This document shows positions 34,801-46,879 of a DNA stretch of 64,000 nt, in pieces. Origin of the DNA: Eutreptiella sp. 'Long Island Sound 2002' (lineage: Eukaryota > Euglenozoa > Euglenophyceae > Eutreptiales > Eutreptiaceae); contig OZ038383.1 in assembly GCA_964036045.1 (NCBI GenBank), positions 89,127,514-89,191,513 of the forward strand. The letters are read 5' to 3'. Position 1 is the first letter of the stretch; each line of letters begins with the position of its first letter. The notes beneath the pieces were generated by a model that had not been told where the DNA came from, did no database searches, and worked only from the letters and a program-made list of their open reading frames with translations. Made by a program: the position numbers and the translations under genes.

Positions 34801-36597
34801 GCCCCTCAGGGCGAACTGCCGGTGTCGGTACACACGGGGGTCCGGCTTCAGCCGTATCTTGGCCTCACCATACGGTCCACGCACCGGTGGGGGGAATACA
34901 GGCTTTCCGCTGAAGAAGGTATCCCCATACTTTTGCTTCAGCCTGGCCCTCAATGCCTGGATCTTGGGGCACTCATCGGACTCCGCCTTGGCTTTTCTAG
35001 GCACCTGAACCACTGAGCTTACTTGCAGGGTACCACCGCAGGATAGCTCAGGCGGTCTACCCAGGTGGCCCAAAGGGCCATCTCTGGTCTTGCCTCGGAA
35101 CAAGTCTCTGTAGGTGGGTGGGTTCCCGCCGATTGGCTTGTCCTGGCTGGACATGTGGTCCAGCACCCTCCTTACGAAGGTGTCCCCATCATAGGAACCA
35201 GAGACGATGAAATCCACTTCCCACCAGGCTTTGTCCTCGCCCCTGCCCTCACGCTGGCTTCCCAATTCGTGAGAGGGCTGATTCATATACCCCTGAACCA
35301 GGTCCAGTTCCTCTTCAGTGAGGAGGTCTTCAGGTTCTCCGACGTCAACAGGGGAAACCGCAAAGCATTGCCGCCATGGCTCCGCTATGATGCGGTTGAC
35401 ACACACGAAGTCCGTGGTATCGGCCTGTTCAAGGCCCCCATCCACATAGTGGAATTCCGTTGGCCATCTCCGGGGTGGCATGGGCTGTCCCTTAGCGTCC
35501 TGATAGACACTCTCTCCAGCCAGTAGGACGACCTTGTTTAAGGTCATGTTGGTCAGTGAGACCACCCAATCTCGGGTGCTTTCCTCCTCGGTGCATCCCA
35601 TAGGAACAACCAGCACTGCCTTGGAGCGGTCCTTGCAAATCTTCGCTACCGCCCTTGGGATGTCCCTTCGGGGGCAATGGATCCACATCAAACCCTCATG
35701 CGGACCCCAGTGCTGCTTCCACGCGGAGTCCTGGGCACTCCAGTACTCCTTGCAAAACCAAAGATGGGCAGAGGCTCCTGAAGAGAACGCATCCAGGGTA
35801 AGATCCGAAGCTCCCAGGTCTGCAACCACTCGACTCGCCACTTCAGGCATTACACCGTACTCCTGGTTTGATGGCCCAGCTGGCTCCGTCCCCAGCGTGG
35901 CTTCTTCGAGCTGATTGCGTTCCGGGTGGATCCATTGGCACTCCACATGGTGCTCGGGTGACGAAAGCCACGAGAGCTGGTCGTCCTGGTACAGGGTCAT
36001 TGAGGCCTGGGCCGGGAGAACGCCGGAGTCCGTCTCCATCATGAAGTTGTACCGAACGATCATGTCCCAGTCCATCTGGGCCTCGTAGAAGTAGCCTTGC
36101 AGGAGAATTTCCTTGCCGAGGTCCGGGCGGCTCAGCTCACGGTGGTTCACGAACTGCAGCCCAATGGCTGCTTCTCTCGTGCCTCCCACCGTGTACTGGC
36201 CGTTCGCCACCTTCAGCCTGACAGGCTTCCGACTGTCGGTCAAGCACTCTGGCTGAAGTAAGCCAGCCTTGACCAGGCTGACCTGAGCTCCCGTGTGGAC
36301 CAACACGTCGAAGACCTTCTCCACGTCCCCGCATAAGGCACGGACCTTAAGGTGCAACTGCCGCTCACGCCCCACACGGCGCATGGCGTGCAAGCTCAGG
36401 ATCTCCAGCCGTTCCAGAAGCTCAATAAGCGACTGGTGCAGGTCGTGGACAATGGGCTCAGACTGCCCATCTGCAGCATCCAACTGCGGTCCGGGTGATC
36501 CTCCGATACTCTCGGAGAGATCTTGAAGCACATCAAATACGTTCTTGGTCGCGAAAGATGGACGGGTGCCAGGGTTTGTGACTTCACTTGCCTCCAC
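31806..36597 (-). pseudogene. Element B pol: protease, RT, RNase H, integrase, chromodomain
   Basis: A 1,466-codon frame (36597-32197) is followed, after a frameshift near 32450, by the C-terminus to 31806. The protease region reads DVLVHTGAQVSLV; the catalytic Asp of D-T-G is His here, so protease should be dead. RT follows with RLVVDYRGLNAQTQHDSYTL, HGYHQMPLAEESR and the catalytic PFVDDVIIAS. RNase H has VLCTDASDCAVGAVLEQ and VPGKDNTVADCLSRW. Integrase has HHHMMHPG and CSVCQAC (zinc), then Asp in AMDVFSMPEVH, Asp in ICGDRRPQFTG, and Glu in SNGWAEVAG. A chromodomain ends it (DDYTVEEILAQRP, GGLEFKVRW, PSHNTWEPVSSF) with TGA at 31962 inside the W-R-G step. The RT active site is intact. Confidence 0.95.
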
Positions 36598-36756
36598 CTT
36601 GCCACTGCGACTGTCCTTCGTCTCGGGTGCCGGACCGGGCCTTACGCCCGCGGCAATCCCTTTGTGCTCATCGTCTCCCGAATGGGATGGTGCGGCGCTT
36701 CCCGCAACACCATCCTGCGACCGCCCTAGCTGGGGCCCTTGGCTGCAGGGGCTCCG

Positions 36757-39700
36757 CTAAGGGGCGTCGCTTGTGGTAGCAGGGGTACTCTCCTCCGCAT
36801 CAACCTTGTTGACACTCTTCTTCTTTCCCCCTTTCTTACCCTTCTTGTGCTTGTCCTTGTTCTTGTCGTCCGACTTAGGGACCCAGGACTTCTTGATCTC
36901 CTGGATCTCGTTGGCCAACTCGGTGCCGGCCGACATCAGCTTGGAGAGCTCGTCATTGGTGACCTCCACCTTGTTCTCCCGGATACCCACGGGTGCACGC
37001 TTCTTCCACCTCGTGCACCTTCTTGTAGGCCTCCGTGTCGGCCTTGTGGATGGGGCATGTCCGTTGGTCATGGTTGAACCCTTTGTTCCTCCCATAACAC
37101 ACAAAAAAGCCCTGAGGGTGAGCTCGTATGAACTTCCCAAAGGACAGCGGAGGGTTGCCTATGCGGCGCGGCTCCTTCTTCTCCTTCTTCTTCCAACCCT
37201 TCTGCAGGGGCTTCCAGTTTCCCCGGTTGCTCCCCGCGTTCAGGTTGTTGGCCAGGAAGGCACAAACGGCCGTTTCGGCAGGCTCATCGTCGTCGTCATC
37301 GTCGTCGAGAGCCTCATTGCCATCGGCTCTTGCTGGGTCCATGGCAGATTCCCCGCCCGACCCTTCGCCAACATAGTTGACGTAACGGTCACCGGCCTTC
37401 AAGCCGCGGGTGTGCTGGAGACTCCTGTACTCTTTGAGCACTTCCTCTCCGACCCAATCCAAGACCTCGTTGCAGGTCATCCGCGCCAGGATGGCCTGCA
37501 GACGGAGGGTCTGGCTGCCCATGTCACACTTGTCGAGGCGCAAACATCGCGGTCTTCTCGGGATCCCCGTGACGGTGATGAGGAGGGCGTTCCGCAGCTC
37601 TCGCCGCTTGACATCCCGTGCCACATGCTTATTTGTCCTAGCCAACACTGTTGGATGATACTCCTTGGGGAGCATCATCTTGAACGTGTGGTTCAACTTG
37701 GCTCTCTTGGCTTCCTCCTTGGTGACTCTCTTGATCCATGCCTCCGGCAGCACAGAGAGCAGGCGGGCCTGCTCGTCACCCTCATTCCAGTCCTCCACGT
37801 TGCGGCGGAAGAGGGTGTATTGCCCCCGGAAGTCTCGCCAATCCCGTAGGCGGATCTCCCGACCATCATGCTGAAGCTTGATGGCCCTCCATGCACCGCT
37901 TGGCAGCCACCTGCAGAGCGTCCACCCGCACCTGCTCGTTGAGCCACTTCTTGGCTTCCTTGAGGGTCTTGATTTTCCCCTCCTTGGTCGCCACGAAGTA
38001 TAGCTCTTGGAGCACCTCCGGCAGGCGCCACCTGAACCGTTTGAAGACATATTCCTCCGCCTCTGCGGGATCCATGTCTTCAGTGACGGTCATCCCCCAA
38101 TCGTCCAGCTTCTCTAAGAGGCGGTCGAGGTTGAGGGGGTTGCCATCGTACGTGGGGGGCTTGATGTCCTTCAGGTCTTCCCACACGGCGGCATCCGCGG
38201 CCTTAGAGACCATGAACGCCGGCCGCGAGGTTGACCGAGGTTCCCATCCGCGTCCCCCATGACTCCCACGGCCGCCACTTCCATCTCCTCCAGGGTATCC
38301 ATGTGGCTACGCCGTGGTTCCTCCATGTACGCTGAACCTAGATGTTCACGCCGTACTCCTTCCATGTATGCCTCCTCACCACGGCGCCGGCGGCTGCGTT
38401 CAGCGGCCTCCCGTCGTACACCACGCGGCGGGGTAATGCCGAACTCCTCCAGGTCTTCCTCGCCTCTGCCGGCATCCCACTCCACGTCCCCTCCGGGGAC
38501 CTCATCTCTGACTCCACCATAACGCCCGCCAGCAATTGGGATTGGCTCCTGGGCTGGTGCGGGGCGTCGGGGGCGTACCGGTGTCCGCGGTGGAGCACGG
38601 CGGTTGTGGTACTCCGCACTGAGCCACTCGTCACACCAATCCTCACTGCCACTGCTGGGCGGCATACGCTCGTTACGGCGGCCCGCGCTGTGATGAGAGG
38701 GGGCGCTGAGAGAGGGGGCACTGGCGATGGGGCGACTCCTGGGGTCTGCCGGGGGTGTGGGCTCTGCCTGGACCTGGTCCAGATCCCCAGCCGTCGTCCG
38801 ACGAGCCAGACTCCAGGGGTGGGTGGTCGCTGCCGGCGCTCCCACGGCCTTCCAGCTTGTCCAACCTCTGCTGCAGGCCGTTGATGACCTTGTTCAGCAG
38901 CCTGGTCTCGCCCCTGGCGATGTCCAGCTCCCTCTGGGCAGGGGTGGCGACCTTGGAGATCTTGACCATCTCCGTCTTGGCGATGTCCAGCCCCTTCTGT
39001 GTGCCCGCGGCGACCCTGGCGATGCGGATCATCTCGCCTTTGCCCGTGTCTACCTCACGCTCGAGGGTCTGGACCCTCCTGCGGAGGTGGACGATCCACC
39101 GCTCAGTGGCCTCCGGGTCACCCTCTTCTGGTGGGCCGTCGGGGTCCCCAGGGGGTCCTCCAGGAGGGCCCCCGCCGGGTCCGCCCGGTCCAGGGGGTCC
39201 TCCCCCGCCTGGAGGTCCGCCTCCGGGGGTCCACCTGGTCGGAGTCCTCCAGGGGGTCCTGATGGTCCTCCGCCAGGGGGTCCCAGTGGGCCTCCGCCAG
39301 GTCCCCTCGGTGGGTCCCAGGATGGGGGCTTCTGCGTGTAACCGAAGTCCATGTCTTCATCCTCGTCCATGTCGCCCCACCTGGCCGTCTCGGTCTCGCA
39401 CTCGGTGGACTCTGAGCTTCGGTAGGGAGGATGGAGATCCTCACTCTCAACCTCCGGCTCCATGGGGACGTCTCTGCCTCATCCGCCAGCCATTCCCCGG
39501 CGATGTCGGCGGTCTCGTCCGTCCCCATCGCTGGCGGTGAAGAAGGGGTCGGAGTCGTGGGGATGTCCGCCCGCTGGCCTCCGTGCCCTCTCGGGGGTTT
39601 TCCCCTTACCCCTCCTTCGTCGGTAGGCGGTGGGGCCACTGTCCCCACTGCTGCCGGTGTCGACATCCTCCAGATCCACCTTCATCTTGGAGGAGGCGTC

Positions 39701-41088
39701 TCCTTCGAAGAGCTTTCGAAGGGTTTCCACTCTGGATCCTCCAGGGGGTGTCTCGCGCTTGAGCTTGGCCTCCGCCTCCTCCATTGCGGCGGCCGTGGCT
39801 GCGGCAGCTCGCCTTTCGGCCTCCTCCCGGGCACGGGCAGCCGAGCCTTCTCAGCTTCCAACGCTGCCAGCTCCGCCTCCGTCTTGGCCCTCTCCTCAGC
39901 GACCTTCTGTCGCGCGGCCTCGATGGCGTCCTTCCTGGCGGCGTCCGCTTGGGCCTTGGCCGTTGCTTTGGCGTGGGCCCTTTCCTCGGCCTCCTTCCTT
40001 GCCCTCTCTTGGGCAAGCGCCTCTTCCAGCGCTTTCACCTCGGCCTCCTTACGGACAATGGCCTCCCGGGCCAGGCGGGCTTCCTGGGCGGCCGCCGCCA
40101 CCTCACCCCTGACCCGGGCAGTCGCTGCCTCCTGGGCGGCTGCAGCCGTGAGTCTGGCCGCAATGGCCGCCACGGTCGAGGCATGCAAGACCATGCCTCT
40201 GCCCCAATCTGCAGCCTCCTCCTGGGCGATGCCGACAGCGCCCTCCACGGCAGCGTTCTGCTGCATGGCCCGTTGCCGGGCAACCCGAAGGTTGCAGGGC
40301 ACCCCACAGGCGCGCTCGCAGGCGCGGGCCACGTCTCTTTGGTCGGGAGCGACGCTGCTGCTGGAGCTGGCCTGGTCGGCCGGCATCCTCCCACGGTAAG
40401 CCGACTCCACGTCGCTGCTGGGGCCTGACTTCCTCAGGTTCAGCTGACGGGGCTTGGCCTTTGCCTTCTCGGCGACCTCAAGGAAGTCGCCAAGGGTGGT
40501 GTGGCCGGGGTGGTGACCGCCACTGGCATGTTGGGGGCTGGGGGCTGGGGTTCAGCCCTTGGTCTCGTTCTCCGCGGCTTGGGCCGCTTCGGCGGCCAGG
40601 GATTCCTGGTACTCCCGCCATTTCTTGTCCCGCTTCTTGTCCCAGGCGGATCGCTTCTCCTTCCCAGGGGACGCGCTGCTGTTGCTGCCCTACAACGTAC
40701 GCTCGTTCCCCGGTTCCGGGAACTTCTTCTCGATCATGTCCCATATAGAGACGTTGATCGTGGCGCCCGACGGGTACTCGTTGGGGTTCTCGTTCTCATC
40801 AATCCCGTCGGCGCGCAGCCCTTCGCCGGGCCTGTCTGGGCGGGTCCAGACCCTCCAGCGCTTCTGGCGGAAGCGTCAGGCGTATCCTTCCACCAGCAGC
40901 CAGTCTTCCACTGCCCGCAGGCGGTCGGCGCCCATATCCTTGCGGAGCTCGAAGCTCCCGGGCATGCCGCCTTCGCACTGGGGGTTGCTGTGGCGGTAGT
41001 GCTGCCCCCATACCAACCCACGCAGTAGGTACACAGCATGGGGGTGGGGCAGCGGCCACGTCTTGCCTGCCTCCTGCCAGTTCACCAT
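36757..41088 (-). pseudogene. Element B gag, very long, frameshifted
   Basis: Coding starts near 41088 (MVNWQEAGKTWPLPHPHAV) and runs in several frames to 36757. Order: an N-terminal part to 40876, broken by TGA, TAG and TGA (40876, about 40690, 40552); an Ala/Glu/Arg-rich helical part (40410-39682, with GIAQEEAADWGRG); Pro/Gly-rich and acidic stretches (39463-39050); a short coiled coil (39032-38860); a capsid-like part (KPPTYDGNPLNLDRLLEKL, LPEVLQELYFVATKEGKIK); and a zinc-knuckle-like CYGRNKGFNHDQRTC. A Lys-rich tail follows. At least four frameshifts are visible, one near 37870. About 1,440 codons is far longer than usual gag. Element D carries a homologue of the 5' part. Confidence 0.85.
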
Positions 41089-41416
41089 TGGCGCTCGTTC
41101 CCCTCGATGGACTAGCCCTGGCGGTTGCTGTTGAAGCGGTTGTTGCGGTCCACTCTATCTACAGGGCTGGGACCCAGACGCCCGATGGTGGTTTTGGAGG
41201 TGGGTGATGCAGCTGGGAGTGCGGCCGGAACTGGTCGGCCGAAGGAACTCGCTGATGTCGGAGTTCCGGTCGCTACACCTCCTTCACGGACTCGGCCCTG
41301 TTGCTGACGCTCAGGGCGATGCTCCGGGCGGTGCTGCGAAGCCCATGGTGCTCGGGGTTCAGGTGGCCCCGAGTGGCACGCGAGGGATGGGTAACCCCGC
41401 GGCGGTGAAACACTTT
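41089..41416 (-). other. Element B 5' leader
   Basis: This lies between the 5' LTR and gag. Next to the LTR end (CGCGTCA) the minus strand reads AAAGTGTTTCACCGCC. It does not start with TGG, so no normal tRNA 3'-end primer site is visible. Element D has the related AAGCTTTCTTCCGCC at the same place. Confidence 0.5.
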
Positions 41417-44400
41417 TGACGCGTTCCCGTGGGGGGCCTGGCCACGGGACGCTGCGGCGGACACGCACAAGCAAGCAGGCAGGCAAAGCACTGCGCTCAC
41501 AAGGGCATCCTCATGCTCGTGTCATGTGACAAAGCGTTTCAGGATCCTTACCACTCTGAAACGTGGGAACAAAAGTATGTACAGCAACACATCAGGATAT
41601 GTACACATGGGGTTAAGACTGGACTGGGGTAAGGGCATCACGGGACAATAGACACTCAGTCCCAACTCATATCCCAATCCATGGTCCGACCCTCTCAGTG
41701 GCTGGCAGGGGCGGGGGCTCAAACACAACCCATGCCCTGCCCAGTCCAGACCCTGAAACCCTGCCAATAGGGAAGGGTGTTCCGCCCAGCCACAGGCGAG
41801 TTCCGGGGAACCAAGGCGCTCCAAGGCCAACGGACAGTGGCTCCCTATGCTCCCTTAACGGCAGGTCTGAACTCCCCTCTGAGCCGGAGATAAGGTCCCG
41901 CCATTCTCCTCTAGGAGTTGGTAGCTGGAAATGGGCTGTTTCAGCCCAAACTGATATTGGCTTGAAAAACTCTAAAAATGATCCCTCGTCTGGACTATCC
42001 AGAGGTAGTGACGAGGCAACTGACTCTATGCCCTTCAAGTACGAACTCCCTGGACCCTTCACCCAACCTGGCTCCCTCTGAGGTCCCGGCATCAGGGCGC
42101 CACGGATTCGCCACGTGGGGTCATGATGCCAAAATCACCAAAATTGGAGTAATTCCCACGGGCGACTCCCTCGGCCAGGGCAAGGCCAATGGCTCACAGT
42201 ATAGGAGGCAGGACCTAAGACCTATATCAAAGTGCACCATATAAAATTGAGTCCGGGCTCCCTGTGGGCATGGAGATATGGGGCCGCCAATTGATCACAC
42301 GGGGGGCTGAAATTGGGGTCCCAAAAGGGGGTCATTTTGGCTGCTCAAAATGAGCCAAAATCGAAGGTGTCCCAGATAGTACATCTCCACGCCAGCTTGG
42401 GGATCGGATCCGCCACACGCGATCCACCAGGAGTCCAACGGAGACTCCCATGCCCTTGGCTCTCAAAGATCTCCATGCCACTCGGCGTGGTGACAATCCA
42501 AATTTGGTCCACAATTGCCAAAATGGCAAAATCGGCCGTCTCGGGCGACCGTCCAGGGTAGGAAACCTTGGCGATTTTGTCACGCCAAGCCTTGCTTCAC
42601 AACCCTTGATATCCCCTCTGGTCCCATGCCCTGGGCCATGGCTTGCTGTCAGACTGGCTGCTTACTGTTCACCGAGGGGATGAACACACGGATAGGGTAG
42701 AAAGCAGCATGCGGTGCAAAGGGGGTCTCATGGATCGCACCAAAAGTTGAATAACTCCGGATGAGCCGGAGGAGCAAATACGAAACTCAAGGGTGTTCAA
42801 CCCTTAGTCATATGCTACAATAATTGCTCCTCCTTCCTAGCTGCTTTCTGTGCCCCATGGAGAAAGAGTAGTTCCAATATAGCACACAATGGCAAAAACA
42901 GCGAAATTTGGCCAAAATGGCACGCACTCATGATTCCATATCTCCATGGCCACGGCGAGGATCCTTTCAACGAAAGATGCTATGGACACATGGGACTTAG
43001 GTCCCAATATATGCCGCTTGCCAACCCTCATGGGTGCCTCTAGCTATTTTCCCCATTGGAGGGAGGGTGACACACGAATGGGGCAGAATGGCAACATACC
43101 CCAAATTGGGTGACTCACAACTCTCCCTTCGAGAGGAGAGGCCACATGGGGAAACACCCCATTCGATGCGGGTTTTTGTGCCCTCTCCGAATTGCCCTTA
43201 CCCTTGGTCAAGTGGCGCACGCAACCTCGGGGGTGAAATCAGGGGGAGAAGGGGTTTGTGGCCATTCTGGGCAAAACGGCCAAAATTCACCCAAAAGTGG
43301 TCACCCGAAAAATGGTATCTCCGTATAACAAGAGAAAGGAGCCTCGGGCGTTTGCATGGATGTAAACCGAAGCTTTGCTTCCCTTTTGCAACAAGGGGTG
43401 AGGTTCAAAGGATAATGGAAACATTTTTAACACCTCAATCCTTGAAGCACCGTATTTATGGGAAAAAGTGCATATATCGGCGATATTGGTATGTACATAT
43501 CTTTGGGTCATTGAGGAACAAAAATATGAGCAAAAATCTTTCGAGTAGGCCCATGTTAGGTGCCTCCAATTATGCCCACTATGGTTAGATCGTCTCCGCC
43601 CACTCATATCATTAGTGCTTGCATATGAGCGCGTGTGCAAAGAGGCAGTATGGCACGCGTGCTCACAAGGCGACATTAGAGAAAATAGAAGACAAGGTTG
43701 TAAAAGTCAACCAAGCCATCCACGATGTCCTTCGTGGTCTCTACGTTACATATTGCCTTGGTTCAAGGCTCAACTCCCCATAGGCTTCGAGTACGAGCCT
43801 CGGGGATTGGCCATTTTGGCCTACCTTTCGACCAAAATTTGCATTTTTTCAAAAAGTGAGTTTTGATACGCATTGAATTGCGTGGAGCCATCGTTGAGTT
43901 GGCTCAAAAAACGAAAATGGCCCAGGGCTTTTGGTCTTGTGGGCATTGTGTTCGGTCATTAACATTCATGCTCACAAGGCCACAAAGTTAGCGTTTGCGC
44001 ACGCAAACGACTTGGGTTTGCGAAACCCATGGGCTGCCTAAAGCATCCCTATTGCCCTCTTCCCTATACAAAGTGACATGCCCATGTGAAAGGGGCATGG
44101 ATGAAAGTCATAGGGGGGGGATGTAAGGTTCCGTCCGAACTCATGGTCCTTGAGAATCATGAGTTCGAGCGATCGACGGAAAAGCCTGCGCGCTGATTTT
44201 CTCTCAGACGCAACGGCGGAAAATTCTTGTGAACACACCAGATGACAGTACAAGAAAAACCCTTTAGATTCAGCCCTTGAGTTCCTTCAGAACCTCAAAG
44301 GTACTCGAGAAAAATCCATCACAAAACTCGCCACGGAGAAGTGACGAGGGCGCGCGAGCAGGCGACAACGGGCGGCGATTCCACGACATTCGGAAATCGC

Positions 44401-44620
44401 GAGAGAAATCGGGTATTTCACCAATTTCTGACCGAAAATCGACCAAGACACTAAAATTATGGTACTTCTACATCGATTTAATGGTTAGAAATCGGATTCC
44501 AGATTTCGCGGATTAGAGAACAGGGATGTCTCGCTGACAGCCGGTGTCAACGGCTTCCGCACGGGTGTGACGGCTCACAGGCCTCCGGGCCATGGGCCAT
44601 AGGTTCTGGGTACCGCTTCA
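41417..44620 (-). repeat. Element B 5' LTR (3,204 bp)
   Basis: This matches 27210-30420 from TGACGCGTTCCCG to GGGTACCGCTTCA with scattered substitutions and small indels. Conserved hairpins occur at 42755-42771 and 44138-44165. Confidence 0.92.
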
Positions 44621-45670
44621 ATACATAGCCACAATCGAGGTCAGGAGTGTTCGAGGGACAAGCACACGTTTACCCATCGTTGACAAATGGAACAATTTGC
44701 CATCATCGAAGGACAACTTGGCATCGCGGAGTTGATGTCGTGCCGCAGGGCTTCCAACCGCGACTTCGTAGATGTGCTTCGTACGTGGGTCTTCTCGATA
44801 GGCCGCTGCCCACACAGCGGTCGAAGTCAAGTCCTTGCACTGATAGTGTCCATGTACTCGGCGGTGTGTACCTTTAAGACTCGATGAGTAAGGTGTGCTG
44901 GGCCCAACCTTAGGCAAGGGAACTGGTTGTAACGTGCCGGCACGATGACGTCGACAGCGAATCAATTCCGCCATGGTCGGAGCATATCGAAGTTCTTTGC
45001 CAAAAGTGACTCGAAGAGGGCGGTCCATGCTTACATCGGGAAGGTCGTCGGTGCCGGCAGGCATGTCTGGCTCGTTGCCAGCATCATCGAGATGCATGTC
45101 TGCTTGGTGTGAATCCTCAGCCATGATCTCGTCCGATGGTACTGGCTCCAGGCCCTCCGGCTCGACGGTTGTTGCGTTTGATGGTAGCGGCTCCAGGTCC
45201 TCGGGCTCGACGGCGGGCTCAGTGTCGAATTGGAGGGCTGGTTCCGGATGTTCGTCAGCATCAGGTTCCTTCCCCACGGAGCGTCCGCTTCGAAGCGAAA
45301 CATACAGGTGGTCGTACGGCTGAGGCCACACCTCGTCGTGTGAGAATGAGTCTTGGAGTACATGTAGGAACTCATGGACAGGTTCTCCTTCCGGCGAAGC
45401 CCAGTTCTCGACCAGGGGAATCACAAAAGCCCGTGTACGTGTGGCATTCTCGATGTCCATCAACTGTTGCGAAGTCACGCGGGAGCAGGCGTCCGCTGCG
45501 GGTTTTTCCAGGCCTGGTACATACCATAACGTCAGGTTGTATTCTTCGAGGAATTGAGACCATCGTGCTTGTCGTGGTGTCAGCGGTCGAGGACATGTCT
45601 TGAGATATTGAAGACTTTCGTGGTCAGTGTGCACGTGCACTGCTGCGGTCCTCGAAGTAGGTGAAACCAC
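44621..45670 (-). pseudogene. Element A RNase H remnant, acidic linker and start of integrase
   Basis: The frame begins inside RNase H (VHTDHESLQYL, then RQARWSQFLEEYNLTLWYVP and PAADACSR). The N-terminal half of RNase H, with its first catalytic residues, is missing between RT and here. After it comes an unusual linker of roughly 190 residues. It holds Pro/Glu/Asp repeats such as EPEDLEPLPSN and VEPEGLEPVPSDE, then RVTFGKELRYAPTMAELIRC. The integrase N-terminus follows (GKLFHLSTMGKRVLVPRTLL) and stops at AMY, exactly at element B. The rest of the domain resumes at 27209. Confidence 0.9.
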
Positions 45671-45680
45671 TGTTTCAAGG

Positions 45681-46542
45681 CTAATACAATGGCCATTCCC
45701 ACTCGAAGTCTGCCTTAAACATCGCGGTCAGAGGGGCTGCGACAGCTTGGAACTCTTCGACAAACTGCTGGTAGAATCCACAGAATCCAATGAATTGTCG
45801 AACTTCATGAACCGTAGTTGGCGGAGGCCAACCTGGAATGACCTTGATATTTTCGGGGTCCATGTGTACTCCATCTTTGTCGATGATGTATCCACAGAAG
45901 GGTACTCGACTCTGGAAGAACGTGGATTTATCGATGCAGGGAAAGAACTGGTGTTGACGGAGTAGTTCATGTACCAAATCGAGATGTCGTTGGTTTTCAT
46001 CCGCATCCTTCGAGGTGACGAGGATGTCGTTGATGTACACCCATACAAAGATCCCCAAGTGGTCTCGAAGGACATCATTCACCCCGTGTTGGAACGTCGA
46101 TGGCGCATTACAGAGGCCAAAGGGCATAACAACCCATTCGAAGGCGCCAAATTTCGTGTTGAAGGCGGTTTTCCCGATATCTTCGTCGTGGATTCAAATC
46201 TGGTGGAACCCACCAACAAGGTCGATTCTCGAAAATACTGTGGAACCCCCCAGTGTACTCAAGATGGCTTGGATCGATGGTAAGGGATACCGATCTCAAA
46301 CAATTCGCGTATTCAACGCTCGGTAGTCAGCGCACATACGCCATTTACCATTCTCTTTCTTCACCAGTAGGTAACCCGCCCTGTAAGGACTCGAGGATGG
46401 TCTGATCCGACCAGATCGATGCAACTTGTCCAATTGTCGTCAAAGTTCATCTAGTTGGCTCGGGTCCATTTTGTAAGGGTGTACCCACGGTGGATTGTCT
46501 TCCGTATCGAGGCGTATTCGATGATCTCCACAGGTCGATACG
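45681..46542 (-). pseudogene. Element A reverse transcriptase
   Basis: RT blocks in order are QLDKLHRSGRIRPSSSPYRA, VKKENGKWRMCADYRALN, DRYPLP, FSRIDLVGGFHQI, KTAFNTKFGAFEWVVMPFGL, CNAPSTFQ and the catalytic VWVYINDILVTS. The family motif is Y-x-D-D; here the first Asp is Asn (YIND), which should abolish activity. TGA codons at 46440, 46296 and 46194 replace expected Arg codons. The frame ends at EWEWPLY, where thumb/RNase H sequence should continue, so a deletion follows. All the changes fit C-to-T decay on one strand or the other. Confidence 0.92.
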
Positions 46543-46655
46543 GAGGTAGGTCTCCATACTCCGCCTTCTCCCGGTCGTAAAGGTCCGCCCACTTGTGTAA
46601 TGGAATCAGCAGTTTGCGTCGAACGGGGTCAAGCCCGTCATTGTCATCGCTGGCT

Positions 46656-46801
46656 TGCATCTTGTACATTTGAATGACCGAGAGAAATACTTGATCCCCC
46701 GTGAGATCAGCTGGAGGGATCTCTCTTTTGCATCTTGTACATTTGAATGACCAACAGAAATACTTGATCCCCCGTGAGATCAGCTGGACGGATCTCTCTT
46801 T
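46656..46801 (-). repeat. 73-bp tandem duplication in element A pol
   Basis: The segment starting TGCATCTTGTACATTTGAAT at 46656 recurs at 46729 with three or so changes. Because 73 is not a multiple of three it shifts the frame between protease and RT. It repeats a coding block that includes ADLTGDQVFLSVIQMYKMQ. Confidence 0.85.
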
Positions 46802-46879
46802 TGAGTTTCGGCAACAAAATGTACTCAATCTCCATATCGCTGCACTCCTCATCGGTGATACCATCCTCTGTTTTGGACT

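Larger units (their letters stand above)
27210..44620 (-). mobile_element. Element B: 17.4-kb chromovirus with ~3.2-kb LTRs
   Basis: Two long direct repeats (27210-30420 and 41417-44620) bound about 11 kb of internal DNA encoding gag, protease, RT, RNase H, integrase and chromodomain on the minus strand. Ends are TGACGCG and GCTTCA on the plus strand. The flanks share ATAC (27206-27209 and 44621-44624), a 4-bp duplication. Removing B joins element A's integrase zinc-binding domain in frame (…AMY then HELEF…). A polypurine tract abuts the 3' LTR. The two LTRs are very similar with scattered differences, so B is younger than A. In-frame stops and frameshifts show it is no longer autonomous. Confidence 0.93.

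Noticed and set aside
36773-37849. 358-codon plus-strand frame
   Set aside because: Antisense to element B gag, whose capsid-like and zinc-knuckle-like parts are recognisable on the other strand.
39431-40399. 322-codon plus-strand frame rich in Ala and Ser
   Set aside because: Antisense to element B gag. The homologous gag in element D confirms the minus strand as coding.
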